The notes: generated by a model not told the origin, from the sequence alone. Positions 15,170-24,306 are shown, counted from the stretch's first letter. The stretch: DNA of 64,000 nt from Marinobacter alexandrii (GCA_039984955.1 JBDWTN010000007.1:2054501-2118500); one strand, 5' to 3'. Numbers and translations are program-made.

Positions 15170-15752
15170 CGTTTTAAAAAGGTATAATAAAGATCTGTTT
15201 ATTCGGCCTTTATTAGAGGAGAGTCAAATAGGAGAAATCACAACAGATTTTCGTTTAGGGTATGATTTTCATATTTCTTCACAGGGAAGAAATTCAACGT
15301 TAAATGCTTCTCTTATCAACAATGAAAATCAATCAATTGATGATTCGTTTACTCAAACAAGGAGAAGACCGGGTGAGACCTTTGTTTTATATCCCAATCA
15401 AACAGTGCTCGCAATTAGTCTAGAGTATTTAAAACTTCCAAACGATATTTCATTGTTACTAGGATTAAGAAGCTCTTATTCAAGATTAGGATTACACTCT
15501 TCATCAATGTTTCAACCAGGATATGTTGGTTGCTTGTCGATTGAAATCACGAATGTGAACAAAATACCAATAAATGTAACTGTTGGCTCAAGGCTTTTCC
15601 AAGGTCGATTTGTTTCAATGAATGAAAAATCAAATTATTTTCACAAAAAAAGAAAGTATTCGTGCCAAACTAGACCTAAAGTTTCGGCTCTTCACGAAGA
15701 TTCAGATTTAATTTTTCTGAAAAAATACTTTGACTCACTTCAGTCTAGTTAA
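15150..15752 (+). CDS. dCTP deaminase / dUTPase-superfamily protein (200 aa)
   Basis: The N-terminus has the dCTP deaminase signature (I-x-PL, then ITTDFRLGYDF near residues 27-40). The nucleotide site is R107-S-S-Y-S-R112-L-G-L, and PGYVGCLSIEITN has E132 at the position of the catalytic Glu of E. coli Dcd. The usual Asp directly before PG is Gln here. The length of 200 residues is slightly above the housekeeping enzyme (about 180-195). Its start lies 20 bases inside the metallopeptidase gene. Related deaminases are known anti-phage effectors that empty the dCTP pool, so defence is plausible. A simple housekeeping role in dUTP supply is the alternative. Confidence 0.85.
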   Translation: MYLTRSDVLKRYNKDLFIRPLLEESQIGEITTDFRLGYDFHISSQGRNSTLNASLINNENQSIDDSFTQTRRRPGETFVLYPNQTVLAISLEYLKLPNDISLLLGLRSSYSRLGLHSSSMFQPGYVGCLSIEITNVNKIPINVTVGSRLFQGRFVSMNEKSNYFHKKRKYSCQTRPKVSALHEDSDLIFLKKYFDSLQSS

Positions 15753-15781
15753 AACAGAGTTTAATCTCAAGCGGGTTAAAA

Positions 15782-17068
15782 TTAAACCAGAGTTGACCCC
15801 AATAAAGCACTTGAATTTTCCTTTGAAGAAACTTCAATTTCTGATAATGCTTCTTCAATATCCCAAACAAGATCTTTTGGATTTTCGACACCAACAGAAA
15901 TTCGCACCAAGTTGTTAGTGATTCCGTACTTCAATTTTTCTTCTGGATCTACTCCCGCATGTGTCATTGATGCAGGGTGTTGTGCCAAAGACTCAGTACT
16001 TCCCAAGCTGACTGCCAATTTGATTAATTTCAGATTATTCAAAAACTGAAAGGATTCTTTTTCTCCGCCCTCGAGAATAAATGACAGCATCGCTCCAGCT
16101 GAAGAAAATTGTCTTTTGAAAATTTCGTGCTGTTTCGTTCCCTCCTTTAGAGCTCCTAGATAATGAATGGTTTTTACTTTTGGATGGTTGATTAATGCAT
16201 TGAATACGTAAGCCGCATTTTCTGCCTGACGCTCCATTCGGATTTTTAGGGTTTCAAGGCTCCTTAACAACAGCCAGCCTGTCCAAGGTCCAGCCATATT
16301 TCCAAGAAAGGTTCTCATTCCCTTTACCTGAGCAATTAGCTCTTTACTGCCGAGGCATGCGCCAGCTATCACATCACTATGACCACCAATGTATTTCGTT
16401 GCTGAATATAAAACTAAATCCGCTCCATGCTCCAAAGGGTGCTGCCAGATAGGACCCATGTAGGTATTATCAACAGCAATTATCGGACGCTTGTTTTTAG
16501 TAAATTTCTCTGCAATTGATCTACATATCTGTAGATCTACAAGGTGGTTAGTCGGGTTAGCCGGGGTTTCAACATAGATCATTTTTAATGAATGACCACT
16601 ATTAATAATTATCTGCTCAATTTCTTCTTGGGTCTGACCTGGATCAAAGCCTATCACATTTATACCAAATTTTGGAAGTACATGCTTCACGAAGTGGTCT
16701 GTTCCTCCATAAATTGGATTACTATGTAGTAATAGATCCCCTGGCTCTAAGAATTGAAGTAGCGCAGTAGTGATGGCTCCCATACCGCTTTCAAAGACTG
16801 CCGCCTCTTCCGCTTGATCCCAAAGACAAAGTCGATTTTCTAAGATTTCTAAATCTGGGTTGTTAAGCCGACTATAGATCAACCCTAACTCTTCTTCATC
16901 TTCCTTTTCTCTCAGTCCATAAGCTTGTTCAAAAAAAGCCTTCCCGTCTTCCGCACTTTCAAATACGAAAGTAGAAGTTTGAAAAATGGGCGGTTTGATC
17001 GCTCCTTCCGAAAGGGATGGTTTAAAACCATAAGACATCATCAAACTTTCTGGACTTAGATTTTTCAT
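15782..17068 (-). CDS. Cys/Met-metabolism PLP-dependent enzyme (methionine gamma-lyase / cystathionine gamma-synthase family)
   Basis: This 428-residue enzyme has the trans-sulfuration fold. The PLP lysine lies in YSATKYIGGHSD, preceded by the cofactor-binding DNTYMGPIWQHPLEHGADL stretch. A YSRLNNPD motif near residue 65 matches the substrate/phosphate-binding Y-x-R-xx-NPT of the family, with D in place of T. It could be a methionine gamma-lyase, cystathionine gamma-synthase or cystathionine gamma-lyase, which cannot be told apart here. It is divergent from an Lrp/AsnC regulator across 132 AT-rich bases, the common pairing for amino-acid catabolism, so that regulator probably controls it. Confidence 0.9.
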   Translation of the reverse strand: MKNLSPESLMMSYGFKPSLSEGAIKPPIFQTSTFVFESAEDGKAFFEQAYGLREKEDEEELGLIYSRLNNPDLEILENRLCLWDQAEEAAVFESGMGAITTALLQFLEPGDLLLHSNPIYGGTDHFVKHVLPKFGINVIGFDPGQTQEEIEQIIINSGHSLKMIYVETPANPTNHLVDLQICRSIAEKFTKNKRPIIAVDNTYMGPIWQHPLEHGADLVLYSATKYIGGHSDVIAGACLGSKELIAQVKGMRTFLGNMAGPWTGWLLLRSLETLKIRMERQAENAAYVFNALINHPKVKTIHYLGALKEGTKQHEIFKRQFSSAGAMLSFILEGGEKESFQFLNNLKLIKLAVSLGSTESLAQHPASMTHAGVDPEEKLKYGITNNLVRISVGVENPKDLVWDIEEALSEIEVSSKENSSALLGSTLV

Positions 17069-17200
17069 AAGGAATTCTTTAATCCGAAAATGAATGAAAA
17101 ATCTAAAAAATAAAATATGAATAGAAAATATTACCTTTATTAAATAATTAACTATATGTTTTTTCTAAAAGATTAACATCTAATAGATTGAAATAGAAAA

Positions 17201-17671
17201 ATGGATTTAATTGATAAGAAACTGGTTTCGCTTTTACAGGCAAATGGAAAGCTTACGATGAAAGAGTTGAGCAGTGAACTAGGCCTTAGCATTACGCCAA
17301 TTTATGAACGATTACGTCGATTAGAGAGAAGTGGAATCATTGAGGGTTATCATGCTTCTGTAAATCACAAAAAAGCTGGTTTCGGTTTTGAAGTGTTTTC
17401 TTCGGTTACACTTGAATCGCACAAGGCGGAGTTTTTAAGAGAATTTGAAATCGAGATTTCAAAATTTTCAGAAGTAATGGAATGTTTTCATTTAGCTGGA
17501 TCTTTTGATTTTCTTCTGAAGGTTTTAGTAAAAGACATGGAAGAATATGCCGAGTTTGTCAATAAAAAGCTAGCCAGGCTCAACAATATCAGATTAGTAC
17601 AAAGTATGATGGTCTTAAAGAAAATTAAGAAAACTTCCGTATTACCTTTAATTGATAAAGTCTCCTCTTAG
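17201..17671 (+). CDS. Lrp/AsnC-family transcriptional regulator
   Basis: This 156-residue regulator has an N-terminal helix-turn-helix (LTMKELSSELGLSITPIYERLRRLE, starting with the usual LDxxDxxLL-like MDLIDKKLVSLLQ) and a C-terminal RAM ligand-binding domain from about residue 65. It is divergent from the Cys/Met PLP enzyme gene, which is its most likely target, with an amino acid as the effector. Its last 24 bases overlap, tail-to-tail, with the end of the TPR gene on the other strand. Confidence 0.93.
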   Translation: MDLIDKKLVSLLQANGKLTMKELSSELGLSITPIYERLRRLERSGIIEGYHASVNHKKAGFGFEVFSSVTLESHKAEFLREFEIEISKFSEVMECFHLAGSFDFLLKVLVKDMEEYAEFVNKKLARLNNIRLVQSMMVLKKIKKTSVLPLIDKVSS

Positions 17672-19456
17672 CCTACGGAATCTTTTCCGTGCTTCTGCAG
17701 CAAACATACTTCCTGGATAGTCAATAAGGAATTGTTGATAGTAAGTCTTCGCTTGTTCTATGTCTTCTAAATGCCGTTCAAAAATTTCTGCTTTTTTAAA
17801 TGCTGCATCATCTGCAAGAATGTCATAAGAATACGAAGCTAAAATTTTATTGAGATAATCAATCGCATTTTCTGCGTTACCTGCTTCGAGTTCCAATTTT
17901 GATTTTAACCAAAAAACTTCGTCTGTGATTGAGTGATGCATATAATCGGTGAGCATCTGAGAAAGTCGTGCATTCGCTTCCGTTTTCTTATTTTGAAAAA
18001 TTAGAAGTTCTATATCTGCAAATTCCTTCATTACCAAATCGGTGGTATCTAAAGCTGTATTATCAGTGATGAGCATTCCTAACGAAATTGCATCATTAGA
18101 AATTTCTCTAGTTGTATTTTTTTTCAGAATATCTAAATGTCCTTTAGCAAGAGAAAAATTTCCGGTGAAATAGTGCAGCCTCGCATTTCTCAATTTCGCA
18201 TCATATCCTAACGGGTGACTTTTATACGTTTTCTCAACTTGTGAATAAAGTAAGGTGGCTTCCCAAGGCTCTCCTTTTAAGAGGTAAATATCCCCAAGAT
18301 CCAGTTTACTCTGAGAAATCAGTTGTATTCCTGCTCGTGGATTAGTTACCAACTGATTTAGTAGCCCTGCAGCTATATTGATTTCATCTAAATAAAAGGC
18401 ATGAAGTAGCGCTTTACTTCTTAAAGCATTAAACGAGGTTTGTGATGGATACAATTCATCATGTAATGATTGATACTGACTTGCAAGCTCACGTATTTCT
18501 TCATTTTTGATAGGATATGTATTTTTTATTTTTTGCTCCTTTGATTCCATCCAGAGTCTTTTAGCATACTGATAATTTCTTGAGCCAGCGTATTGACTCG
18601 CCACATATTCAAAAATCTCTTCTGCATCTTCATATGCTTCATTTTCAAGAGCGATCCGACCAATATCCATAGAGCGATCACCTGGTTTTTCATTTCGCTT
18701 ATCAATTGCACGTGCTTGAACAAAAGCTCCGTAAAAATTTTTCCTTTGCAATTCAACCCAAAGAAGAAGCTCTGCAAACTTCGTGTCTTCCGGATTTTCT
18801 TGCATTTTCCTAATCAATGTGTTTTCCAACTCATCTAGCTCCTCTTCTTCTTGTATAAAACTTTGCAATAAGTTTTTAATATAGCTCAAGCGATTTGGAC
18901 TATCAGATGCATAGTTAAGATACTCTTCAATCATTGAAGGTTTGTCATCTACCATACGATAGATAGAAGCAAGTTCTAGTGCATGTACTGTTGGGTTGTC
19001 TCTAACTTTCCTTGAATCCTTGAGAAATAAGATTGCTTCACTGTATAACTGTTCGTTGGCCAGATACTGTGCCAGAATACTTAATTGGAAAGGATTAGAA
19101 CCAGAAATCTTCCTTAAGTTTTTGATATAGTTATCTAATTTGTCTAGTTGATCAGACTCTTGATAAATTCCCGCCAATTGAGCTTGAAATTGCATATTGG
19201 CGGGAAAAGATCGAATCGATTTTTTAAGAAAATTTTCTGCTTGTTCATATCCTCCTATTGTTTTTAGCAGCGTGAGGTAATTACCAGCGATCAATTGAAC
19301 GTTGTAAGGATTCTCCGCAAGCTCATCGTAAAGTGATTTGGCTTTTTCCGTATCACCTTGTTGATAGTATTCATTGGCTAAACGTATTTGATCTTGATTT
19401 TGGGCAAAGATCAAATTGAAAGGGAAAACGATGAATAAAAGAAATTTTTTGTACAT
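17648..19456 (-). CDS. Secreted tetratricopeptide-repeat protein (602 aa)
   Basis: A signal peptide (MYKKFLLFIVFPFNLIFAQ) is followed by about a dozen helical repeats of TPR type, seen as recurring A-x-x-x-Y/L-x-x-A patterns along the whole protein and ending in a canonical pair (DDAAFKKAEIFE, then EQAKTYYQQFLIDYPGS). The last part resembles the YbgF/outer-membrane TPR type (FAAEARKRFRRLRG). It would act in the periplasm as a scaffold. No enzyme domain is visible and the partners are unknown. Upstream of its start lies the long AT-rich gap that may be a replication origin. Confidence 0.88.
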   Translation of the reverse strand: MYKKFLLFIVFPFNLIFAQNQDQIRLANEYYQQGDTEKAKSLYDELAENPYNVQLIAGNYLTLLKTIGGYEQAENFLKKSIRSFPANMQFQAQLAGIYQESDQLDKLDNYIKNLRKISGSNPFQLSILAQYLANEQLYSEAILFLKDSRKVRDNPTVHALELASIYRMVDDKPSMIEEYLNYASDSPNRLSYIKNLLQSFIQEEEELDELENTLIRKMQENPEDTKFAELLLWVELQRKNFYGAFVQARAIDKRNEKPGDRSMDIGRIALENEAYEDAEEIFEYVASQYAGSRNYQYAKRLWMESKEQKIKNTYPIKNEEIRELASQYQSLHDELYPSQTSFNALRSKALLHAFYLDEINIAAGLLNQLVTNPRAGIQLISQSKLDLGDIYLLKGEPWEATLLYSQVEKTYKSHPLGYDAKLRNARLHYFTGNFSLAKGHLDILKKNTTREISNDAISLGMLITDNTALDTTDLVMKEFADIELLIFQNKKTEANARLSQMLTDYMHHSITDEVFWLKSKLELEAGNAENAIDYLNKILASYSYDILADDAAFKKAEIFERHLEDIEQAKTYYQQFLIDYPGSMFAAEARKRFRRLRGDFIN

Positions 19457-19479
19457 ATCAATTAGCTACTTATATACAT

Positions 19480-19852
19480 ACCTATATTATATATATATAG
19501 TTTAATTAAATACTATTCTTATTATTAGGACTGTGGATACGTGGATAAGATTATAAAAATTAATTTGGTATTTCTATTTGTTTATAAGCAAGCTATAAGA
19601 TTTGTTTGAATAACAAGGTATCAACATGTAAGTACTTAGAATATAGAGTTTTAATGTTTTGTTGTGGACAAGTAAAATTATTGAATGTGAGTAATAAGAG
19701 GTGATTGGACCAATGTATTAATTGTCGATAAGTGAACACTTGTTATAAGTTATATTATGACGGGTAACTTATGTCGCAAGGTTCTGTGATAAAGTAAAAG
19801 TTTTCCACTTATGAGAACGAACTTATGCACAGAGATTAAAAGGTTATCCCCA
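19480..19852. other. Candidate chromosomal replication origin (oriC-like region)
   Basis: This gap of about 380 bases holds no credible gene. An AT-only stretch (about 19480-19520) resembles a DNA-unwinding element. DnaA-box-like 9-mers (consensus TTATNCACA) follow: a perfect TTATGCACA at 19823-19831, and single-mismatch copies at 19532-19540, 19540-19548, 19663-19671, 19686-19694, 19723-19731 and 19844-19852. mnmG (gidA), a frequent origin neighbour, and two parS-like sites lie within 5 kb. In hand-counted samples from minus-strand genes on each side, the plus strand has G 46, C 51 on the left (300 bases) and G 52, C 28 on the right (240 bases). dnaA itself is not in the window. Confidence 0.5.
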
Positions 19853-21515
19853 AGGTATTTTCCCAGTTTTCTCTTATTGAATACTTTTCTTCGTATAAAA
19901 ATACTTTTTCTGGTTCTTGATTTTTGAGAAGATTTCCATATGACCATTGGCCATCTTGGTTTGAGTCAATAAGTATTCGAATAGAATAAGTAGCAGGTTT
20001 TAGTGAAGTAAAATTGGTGAAAATTTGATTTGCGATTTCATATGCGACTTCTCCTTGAGCGTTTATTAGCTGTACGATAAAGTTGGTATGATCAGTTGTT
20101 AGAGAGATTTGAAGCGAACCTGATGGTTTTTTTTGTTCTTCACGTATGGAGATAGATTTGGTGTCAGTAGTATCATTATCTATCGATATGAAAGTACCTG
20201 CATCGAAGAATAATGATATAGATGAGATTTCTGGTTCTGGTTTTGATTGACTTGCAGAATCAGATTGTGCAGTATCTGTTGGTATTGATTTTACATAAGC
20301 TTCAAAAAGTGAATCACGATTAACGGTAAATTTTACATTAGCCGTAGTTTTATTATCATTCCAACCAATGCTTTTTTGGATACGATAGCTGAATAATGAA
20401 TCTGCTTTAAAAAATATATTATTAGGATTAGTATGCTTGATTGGTTTATTAAAGTTGAAGGTTACTTGTGTGGTATCCTTAAGTAGTAGGTTTCTTTTAT
20501 CTGATGAGTAAGAAAATGATGAAGGTTTGCGATTCGATTCTAGAAATACAAAATCGATTGTATCTATTGTGGTGTTGAGCAAACTGTCTTGTGCATATAT
20601 AATGACACTTGTACTGTCTCGATAATTAATATGCTCTGGTTTATAAATTCTAATAATATCTTTATTCTCACCAACAATATTATGATCTAAGTCGGCTAAT
20701 TCAATTTTGTATGAATCTATCATCTTATTGAATTTCGCTTCTACATATGGCCCAACTGGTCTAGCATTGATGAGTTTTATGGGTTTTACGTTTTGCAATA
20801 CACAACGAATATGTGGAATGTATATAGGACTGTCCAGTAATAAAGTTTCTTGTATAAATCCATGAGATTCTGTCTCAGGATCGAGTATATAATTTTTGTT
20901 ATCGTCGTTAAATGCCAGAATTTTGTACTCACCCTTTTTAATATATTCTAATTTAAAATCACCAGAATCATTTGCTGATGTGAAATACATCGGATTTTGA
21001 GAAAAATAATCCAATGTATCAGTGTTTGGATATAGTCCAATGACATAGGATTTTCCCGGTTCTTTAGTAAGTAATTCTTCTACTGTACCATTGACTATCA
21101 TACTGTCAATGTAAGGACCCGTACTAAACGCTAATGATAGATTTACCACGGGATTCTTTTCAGTAATGTCTGTAACTCCGTTAGCAAAGTTGAAGTTATA
21201 TGTAGTCGAGTCTTCTAATTTTCCTTCAAGCTTAAAGATTAGTCTGTTTCTTTTAATTATCGATTTATAGTTAATGTCAGACTTGGGAGTGATAATAAGT
21301 TGTTGTTTTAATTTATCAGCATTGATATATTCTGAGAATTCTAATGTTATCTCGTTTCCAGAAAAACGTGTTGTACCTGTAATTGGTGAGGCATAAATAA
21401 GTGTAGGTGGAATAGTGTCTTTAGGTCCTCCTGTAGGTCTACCAGGATTCGCACACTTATGGAATGAGAGATCAATTAAAACAACGAAAAGGGAAAGATA
21501 TAGAAGGCGTCTCAT
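19836..21515 (-). CDS. Ig-like-domain cell-surface protein (probable lipoprotein, 559 aa)
   Basis: The N-terminal hydrophobic segment ends near C21 (SFHKCANPGRPTGGPKDT), suggesting a lipoprotein although the lipobox is not canonical. A Big_5/SbsA-like Ig domain follows (IPPTLIYASPITGTT, then a FSEYINADKL segment) at about residues 30-140. The remainder is beta-rich, probably with further Ig-like or carboxypeptidase-regulatory-like domains. Proteins with this CAN-x-G-x-P-x-GGPKD start are common in the phylum and of unknown role. Its start overlaps the methyltransferase stop by 4 bases, so it is the last gene of the mnmG run. A DnaA-box-like 9-mer overlaps its final codons. Confidence 0.82.
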   Translation of the reverse strand: MRRLLYLSLFVVLIDLSFHKCANPGRPTGGPKDTIPPTLIYASPITGTTRFSGNEITLEFSEYINADKLKQQLIITPKSDINYKSIIKRNRLIFKLEGKLEDSTTYNFNFANGVTDITEKNPVVNLSLAFSTGPYIDSMIVNGTVEELLTKEPGKSYVIGLYPNTDTLDYFSQNPMYFTSANDSGDFKLEYIKKGEYKILAFNDDNKNYILDPETESHGFIQETLLLDSPIYIPHIRCVLQNVKPIKLINARPVGPYVEAKFNKMIDSYKIELADLDHNIVGENKDIIRIYKPEHINYRDSTSVIIYAQDSLLNTTIDTIDFVFLESNRKPSSFSYSSDKRNLLLKDTTQVTFNFNKPIKHTNPNNIFFKADSLFSYRIQKSIGWNDNKTTANVKFTVNRDSLFEAYVKSIPTDTAQSDSASQSKPEPEISSISLFFDAGTFISIDNDTTDTKSISIREEQKKPSGSLQISLTTDHTNFIVQLINAQGEVAYEIANQIFTNFTSLKPATYSIRILIDSNQDGQWSYGNLLKNQEPEKVFLYEEKYSIRENWENTLGITF

Positions 21516-22381
21516 TTCTTAAGTATGTAGATTAGACTCGAATACTCAGATGTCTTTTTTGCTTTTTGATTTGACTGATATCCTGTTTTTAAAGCTCTCA
21601 ATAGACCACCATCTTTTCTGTATTTCTCACTTAGTAGAGATACATAGTAGGAGTCAAATTTCATTGGGATTATGTTTACAAGTTTAAGTTTAAACTGTAT
21701 AATAAATGTTTTCATTGATTCTTGATCAAAGTGGTAAAGATGTCTAGGCACATCGTATGCGGCCCATTTTTCTTGGTAGTGGTTTGCATCGTATGATTTA
21801 TTATTAGGTAATGCTATAATCAAATGACCACCATCTTTAAGTCTCTTTTTCAACAATTTAATAGTTTCTCTTAGTGATGATATATGTTCTACCACATGCC
21901 AAGCTGAAATGATGTCGAACTTATTTTTAATCTGTTCTAAATCAGTATAGATAGAATTGGTGATTTTTTTCTGTGCAACACCTCTTGCTCCATTATCTGG
22001 TTCAAAGCCAAAAGCTTGCCAACCTGAATTTTGACATGAGTTTAGGAAGTCACCAGTGCCACAGCCAAAATCTAATATTGATCCTTTTTTACTGTACTTG
22101 GAAAGCAGATTAACTTTTCTTTTAAGCGTATATAGTCTTACAATCTTGTAGAGGATGTTTAGTAGTGAATTACCATTATTAGTGTGGGAAATGTAATCTT
22201 CACTATTGTAGTAGCGAGATAGTTCACTTTCAAGTGGTCTTGGATTGGTAAATATCAGTTGACACTTTGAGCACTTGACAAGAGCAAAACTTTCCTCTGT
22301 AACAGTGTGATCATCACAAATCATGTAATTATCAAACTTGGTATTCTTACATAATGGGCAGGAATCGAGTTTCTCGTACAT
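21512..22381 (-). CDS. Class I SAM-dependent methyltransferase with N-terminal zinc ribbon (289 aa)
   Basis: The first 45 residues hold paired cysteines (C8-P-L-C11, then CSKC near residues 37-40) typical of the zinc-ribbon lead-in of methyltransferases acting on sugars or cell-surface polymers. The SAM site follows: SILDFGCGTGDFL (motif I) and an acidic FEPD loop. A later WHVVEHI segment and a catalytic-domain stretch up to about residue 240 complete a Methyltransf_23-like fold. The ATG overlaps the last base of the mnmG stop (TAATG). The substrate is unknown. Confidence 0.88.
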   Translation of the reverse strand: MYEKLDSCPLCKNTKFDNYMICDDHTVTEESFALVKCSKCQLIFTNPRPLESELSRYYNSEDYISHTNNGNSLLNILYKIVRLYTLKRKVNLLSKYSKKGSILDFGCGTGDFLNSCQNSGWQAFGFEPDNGARGVAQKKITNSIYTDLEQIKNKFDIISAWHVVEHISSLRETIKLLKKRLKDGGHLIIALPNNKSYDANHYQEKWAAYDVPRHLYHFDQESMKTFIIQFKLKLVNIIPMKFDSYYVSLLSEKYRKDGGLLRALKTGYQSNQKAKKTSEYSSLIYILKK

Positions 22382-24246
22382 TATCTTCCGAGGTAGACCA
22401 TTAAGACAGATACATCAGATGGGGATACTCCACTAATTCTAGATGCTTGTCCTAAAGTTTCTGGTTTGACTTTTAGCAATTTTTCTTTGGCTTCTGCAGA
22501 TAGTGATGAAAGTTGATTGTAATCAAATGTTTTCTTGATTTTTAGATTCTCAAGATTGTTCATTTTTTCTGAATTGAGAAGCTCTCTTTCAATATAGGTT
22601 TGATATTTTATTTGGATTTCGGTTTGTTCTATCACTTCTGGAGAGAATAGCTCTATTGCTTTTTCTGCTTCCCCTGAGAATATTTTGAAGTCGTAAATTG
22701 ATATTTCAGGACGCTTTAAGATTGTCTCTAGCGATGACCTATCCTTTATAGGAGCAGAAGAAAGTTGAGCTAATTTCTCTTCTGCTTCATTTGGTTTAAA
22801 CTGTATGGTTTGGAGAAGCTTCTTTAGTTGTGCTGTTTGATCTTCTTTTTTTTCAACTTCTGATAATCGCTGATCGGATGCGAGACCTATTTTGTGACTC
22901 TTCTCAGTTAACCTTATATCAGCATTATCTTGTCTAAGCAGTAGTCTAAATTCGGCACGGGAGGTGAACATCCTATATGGCTCTTCTGTACCCTTGTTTA
23001 TTAAATCGTCAATTAGCACACCAATGTATGCTTCATTTCTCTTGAGGATGAATGCTTCATTTTCATGTATTTTCTGATGAGCATTTATTCCAGCAATCAT
23101 CCCTTGACAAGCAGCTTCTTCATAACCTGTGGTACCGTTGATCTGACCAGCGAAGTACAAGTTCTCAATAACATTAGTCTCCAGTGTATTTGATAGTTGA
23201 GTAGGTGGAAAAAAATCGTACTCAATTGCATAGCCAGGACGAAACATTTTAACATTTTCAAAACCTTGGATCATGCGGAGTGCCTTGTATTGCACATCTT
23301 CTGGGAGTGATGTAGAAAATCCATTTACGTATATTTCTACTGTATTCCACCCTTCTGGCTCAACGAATATTTGATGTCTATCTCTTTCGGAGAACCTATT
23401 GATTTTGTCCTCAATTGATGGACAGTATCTTGGGCCTAAGCCTTGAATCCTACCATTAAACATAGGAGATTGTTCAAAACCAGTTTGTAGGATCTCATGA
23501 ACTTTGGGGTTGGTATATGTGATATGGCAACTTCTTTGATGAGTTAATGGTCTAGAAGATTCAAGGTATGAAAACTTACCTGGCATTTCATCTCCTTGTT
23601 GTTCTTCCATAAGAGAATAGTTTAGTGAACGACCATCAACTCTTGGTGGAGTTCCTGTTTTCATTCTGCCAGACTCAAAACCAAGACTAACTAATTGTTC
23701 TGTGATTCCGGTGGAAGCTCTCTCTCCAGATCGCCCTCCCCCAAATTGTTTTTCGCCAATATGAATGAGACCATTTAAAAAGGTACCGTTTGTAAGAATA
23801 ACTGACTTAGCTTTAATTTCGATCCCAATGCCCGTTTTGACACCAACAACACGTCCATCTTTAACAAGTAGTTCGCTTACCATTTCTTGCCAAAAATCTA
23901 AATTAGGGATGGCTTCTAAGGCTAATCTCCATTCTTCGGCAAACCTCATTCTATCGGATTGGACTCTTGGACTCCACATTGCTGGGCCTTTTGAGCGATT
24001 GAGCATCCTGAATTGAATCATGGATTTATCTGTGACTATTCCCGAATAGCCACCTAATGCATCTATTTCACGGATGATTTGCCCTTTTGCAATACCACCC
24101 ATCGCGGGGTTGCAAGACATATGAGCGATTGTGTTCATGTTCATAGTGACAAGAAGCACCTTTGAGCCCATGTTAGCAGCGGCGGCAGCAGCTTCGCATC
24201 CTGCATGTCCGGCACCCACAACTATAATATCGTAATCCTGAAGCAT
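22381..24246 (-). CDS. mnmG: tRNA uridine-5-carboxymethylaminomethyl modification enzyme MnmG (GidA)
   Basis: This 621-residue FAD enzyme works with MnmE to modify the wobble uridine of several tRNAs. It has the N-terminal dinucleotide fold [12 protein letters not shown], the conserved [11 protein letters not shown] with its cysteine, [20 protein letters not shown] and [12 protein letters not shown] with the second conserved cysteine, and the helical C-terminal MnmE-binding domain ending in [15 protein letters not shown]. The length matches the family. It is a classical neighbour of bacterial origins. Two parS-like sites lie directly upstream, between it and ybeY. Confidence 0.97.
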   Translation of the reverse strand: MLQDYDIIVVGAGHAGCEAAAAAANMGSKVLLVTMNMNTIAHMSCNPAMGGIAKGQIIREIDALGGYSGIVTDKSMIQFRMLNRSKGPAMWSPRVQSDRMRFAEEWRLALEAIPNLDFWQEMVSELLVKDGRVVGVKTGIGIEIKAKSVILTNGTFLNGLIHIGEKQFGGGRSGERASTGITEQLVSLGFESGRMKTGTPPRVDGRSLNYSLMEEQQGDEMPGKFSYLESSRPLTHQRSCHITYTNPKVHEILQTGFEQSPMFNGRIQGLGPRYCPSIEDKINRFSERDRHQIFVEPEGWNTVEIYVNGFSTSLPEDVQYKALRMIQGFENVKMFRPGYAIEYDFFPPTQLSNTLETNVIENLYFAGQINGTTGYEEAACQGMIAGINAHQKIHENEAFILKRNEAYIGVLIDDLINKGTEEPYRMFTSRAEFRLLLRQDNADIRLTEKSHKIGLASDQRLSEVEKKEDQTAQLKKLLQTIQFKPNEAEEKLAQLSSAPIKDRSSLETILKRPEISIYDFKIFSGEAEKAIELFSPEVIEQTEIQIKYQTYIERELLNSEKMNNLENLKIKKTFDYNQLSSLSAEAKEKLLKVKPETLGQASRISGVSPSDVSVLMVYLGR

Positions 24247-24255
24247 ATATCTTAA

Positions 24256-24271
24256 TGTTTCACGTGGAACT
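24256..24271 (+). other. parS-like centromere site 1
   Basis: TGTTTCACGTGGAACT matches 15 of 16 bases of the chromosomal ParB-binding site parS (TGTTtCACGTGgAACA, equally written TGTTNCACGTGAAACA on the other strand). It lies in the 60-base gap between ybeY and mnmG, 34 bases from an equal copy in the same orientation. Confidence 0.75.
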
Positions 24272-24289
24272 TGTAGTGGTTAATGACTA

Positions 24290-24305
24290 TGTTTCACGTG
24301 GAACC
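24290..24305 (+). other. parS-like centromere site 2
   Basis: TGTTTCACGTGGAACC matches 15 of 16 bases of the chromosomal parS consensus and is identical to site 1 except for the last base. Two near-perfect copies in one small intergenic gap are very unlikely by chance and suggest that ParB loads here, close to the candidate origin. Confidence 0.75.
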
Positions 24306-24306
24306 T

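Noticed and set aside
15730-15918. 62-codon plus-strand frame after the deaminase gene
   Set aside because: It lies over the antisense of the Cys/Met PLP-enzyme gene and has no independent signal.
19750-19947. Minus-strand frame (65 codons) across the candidate origin
   Set aside because: Most of it is out of frame with the end of the Ig-like gene and has a composition (many R, K, S, L) typical of a shadow. I saw no start signal.
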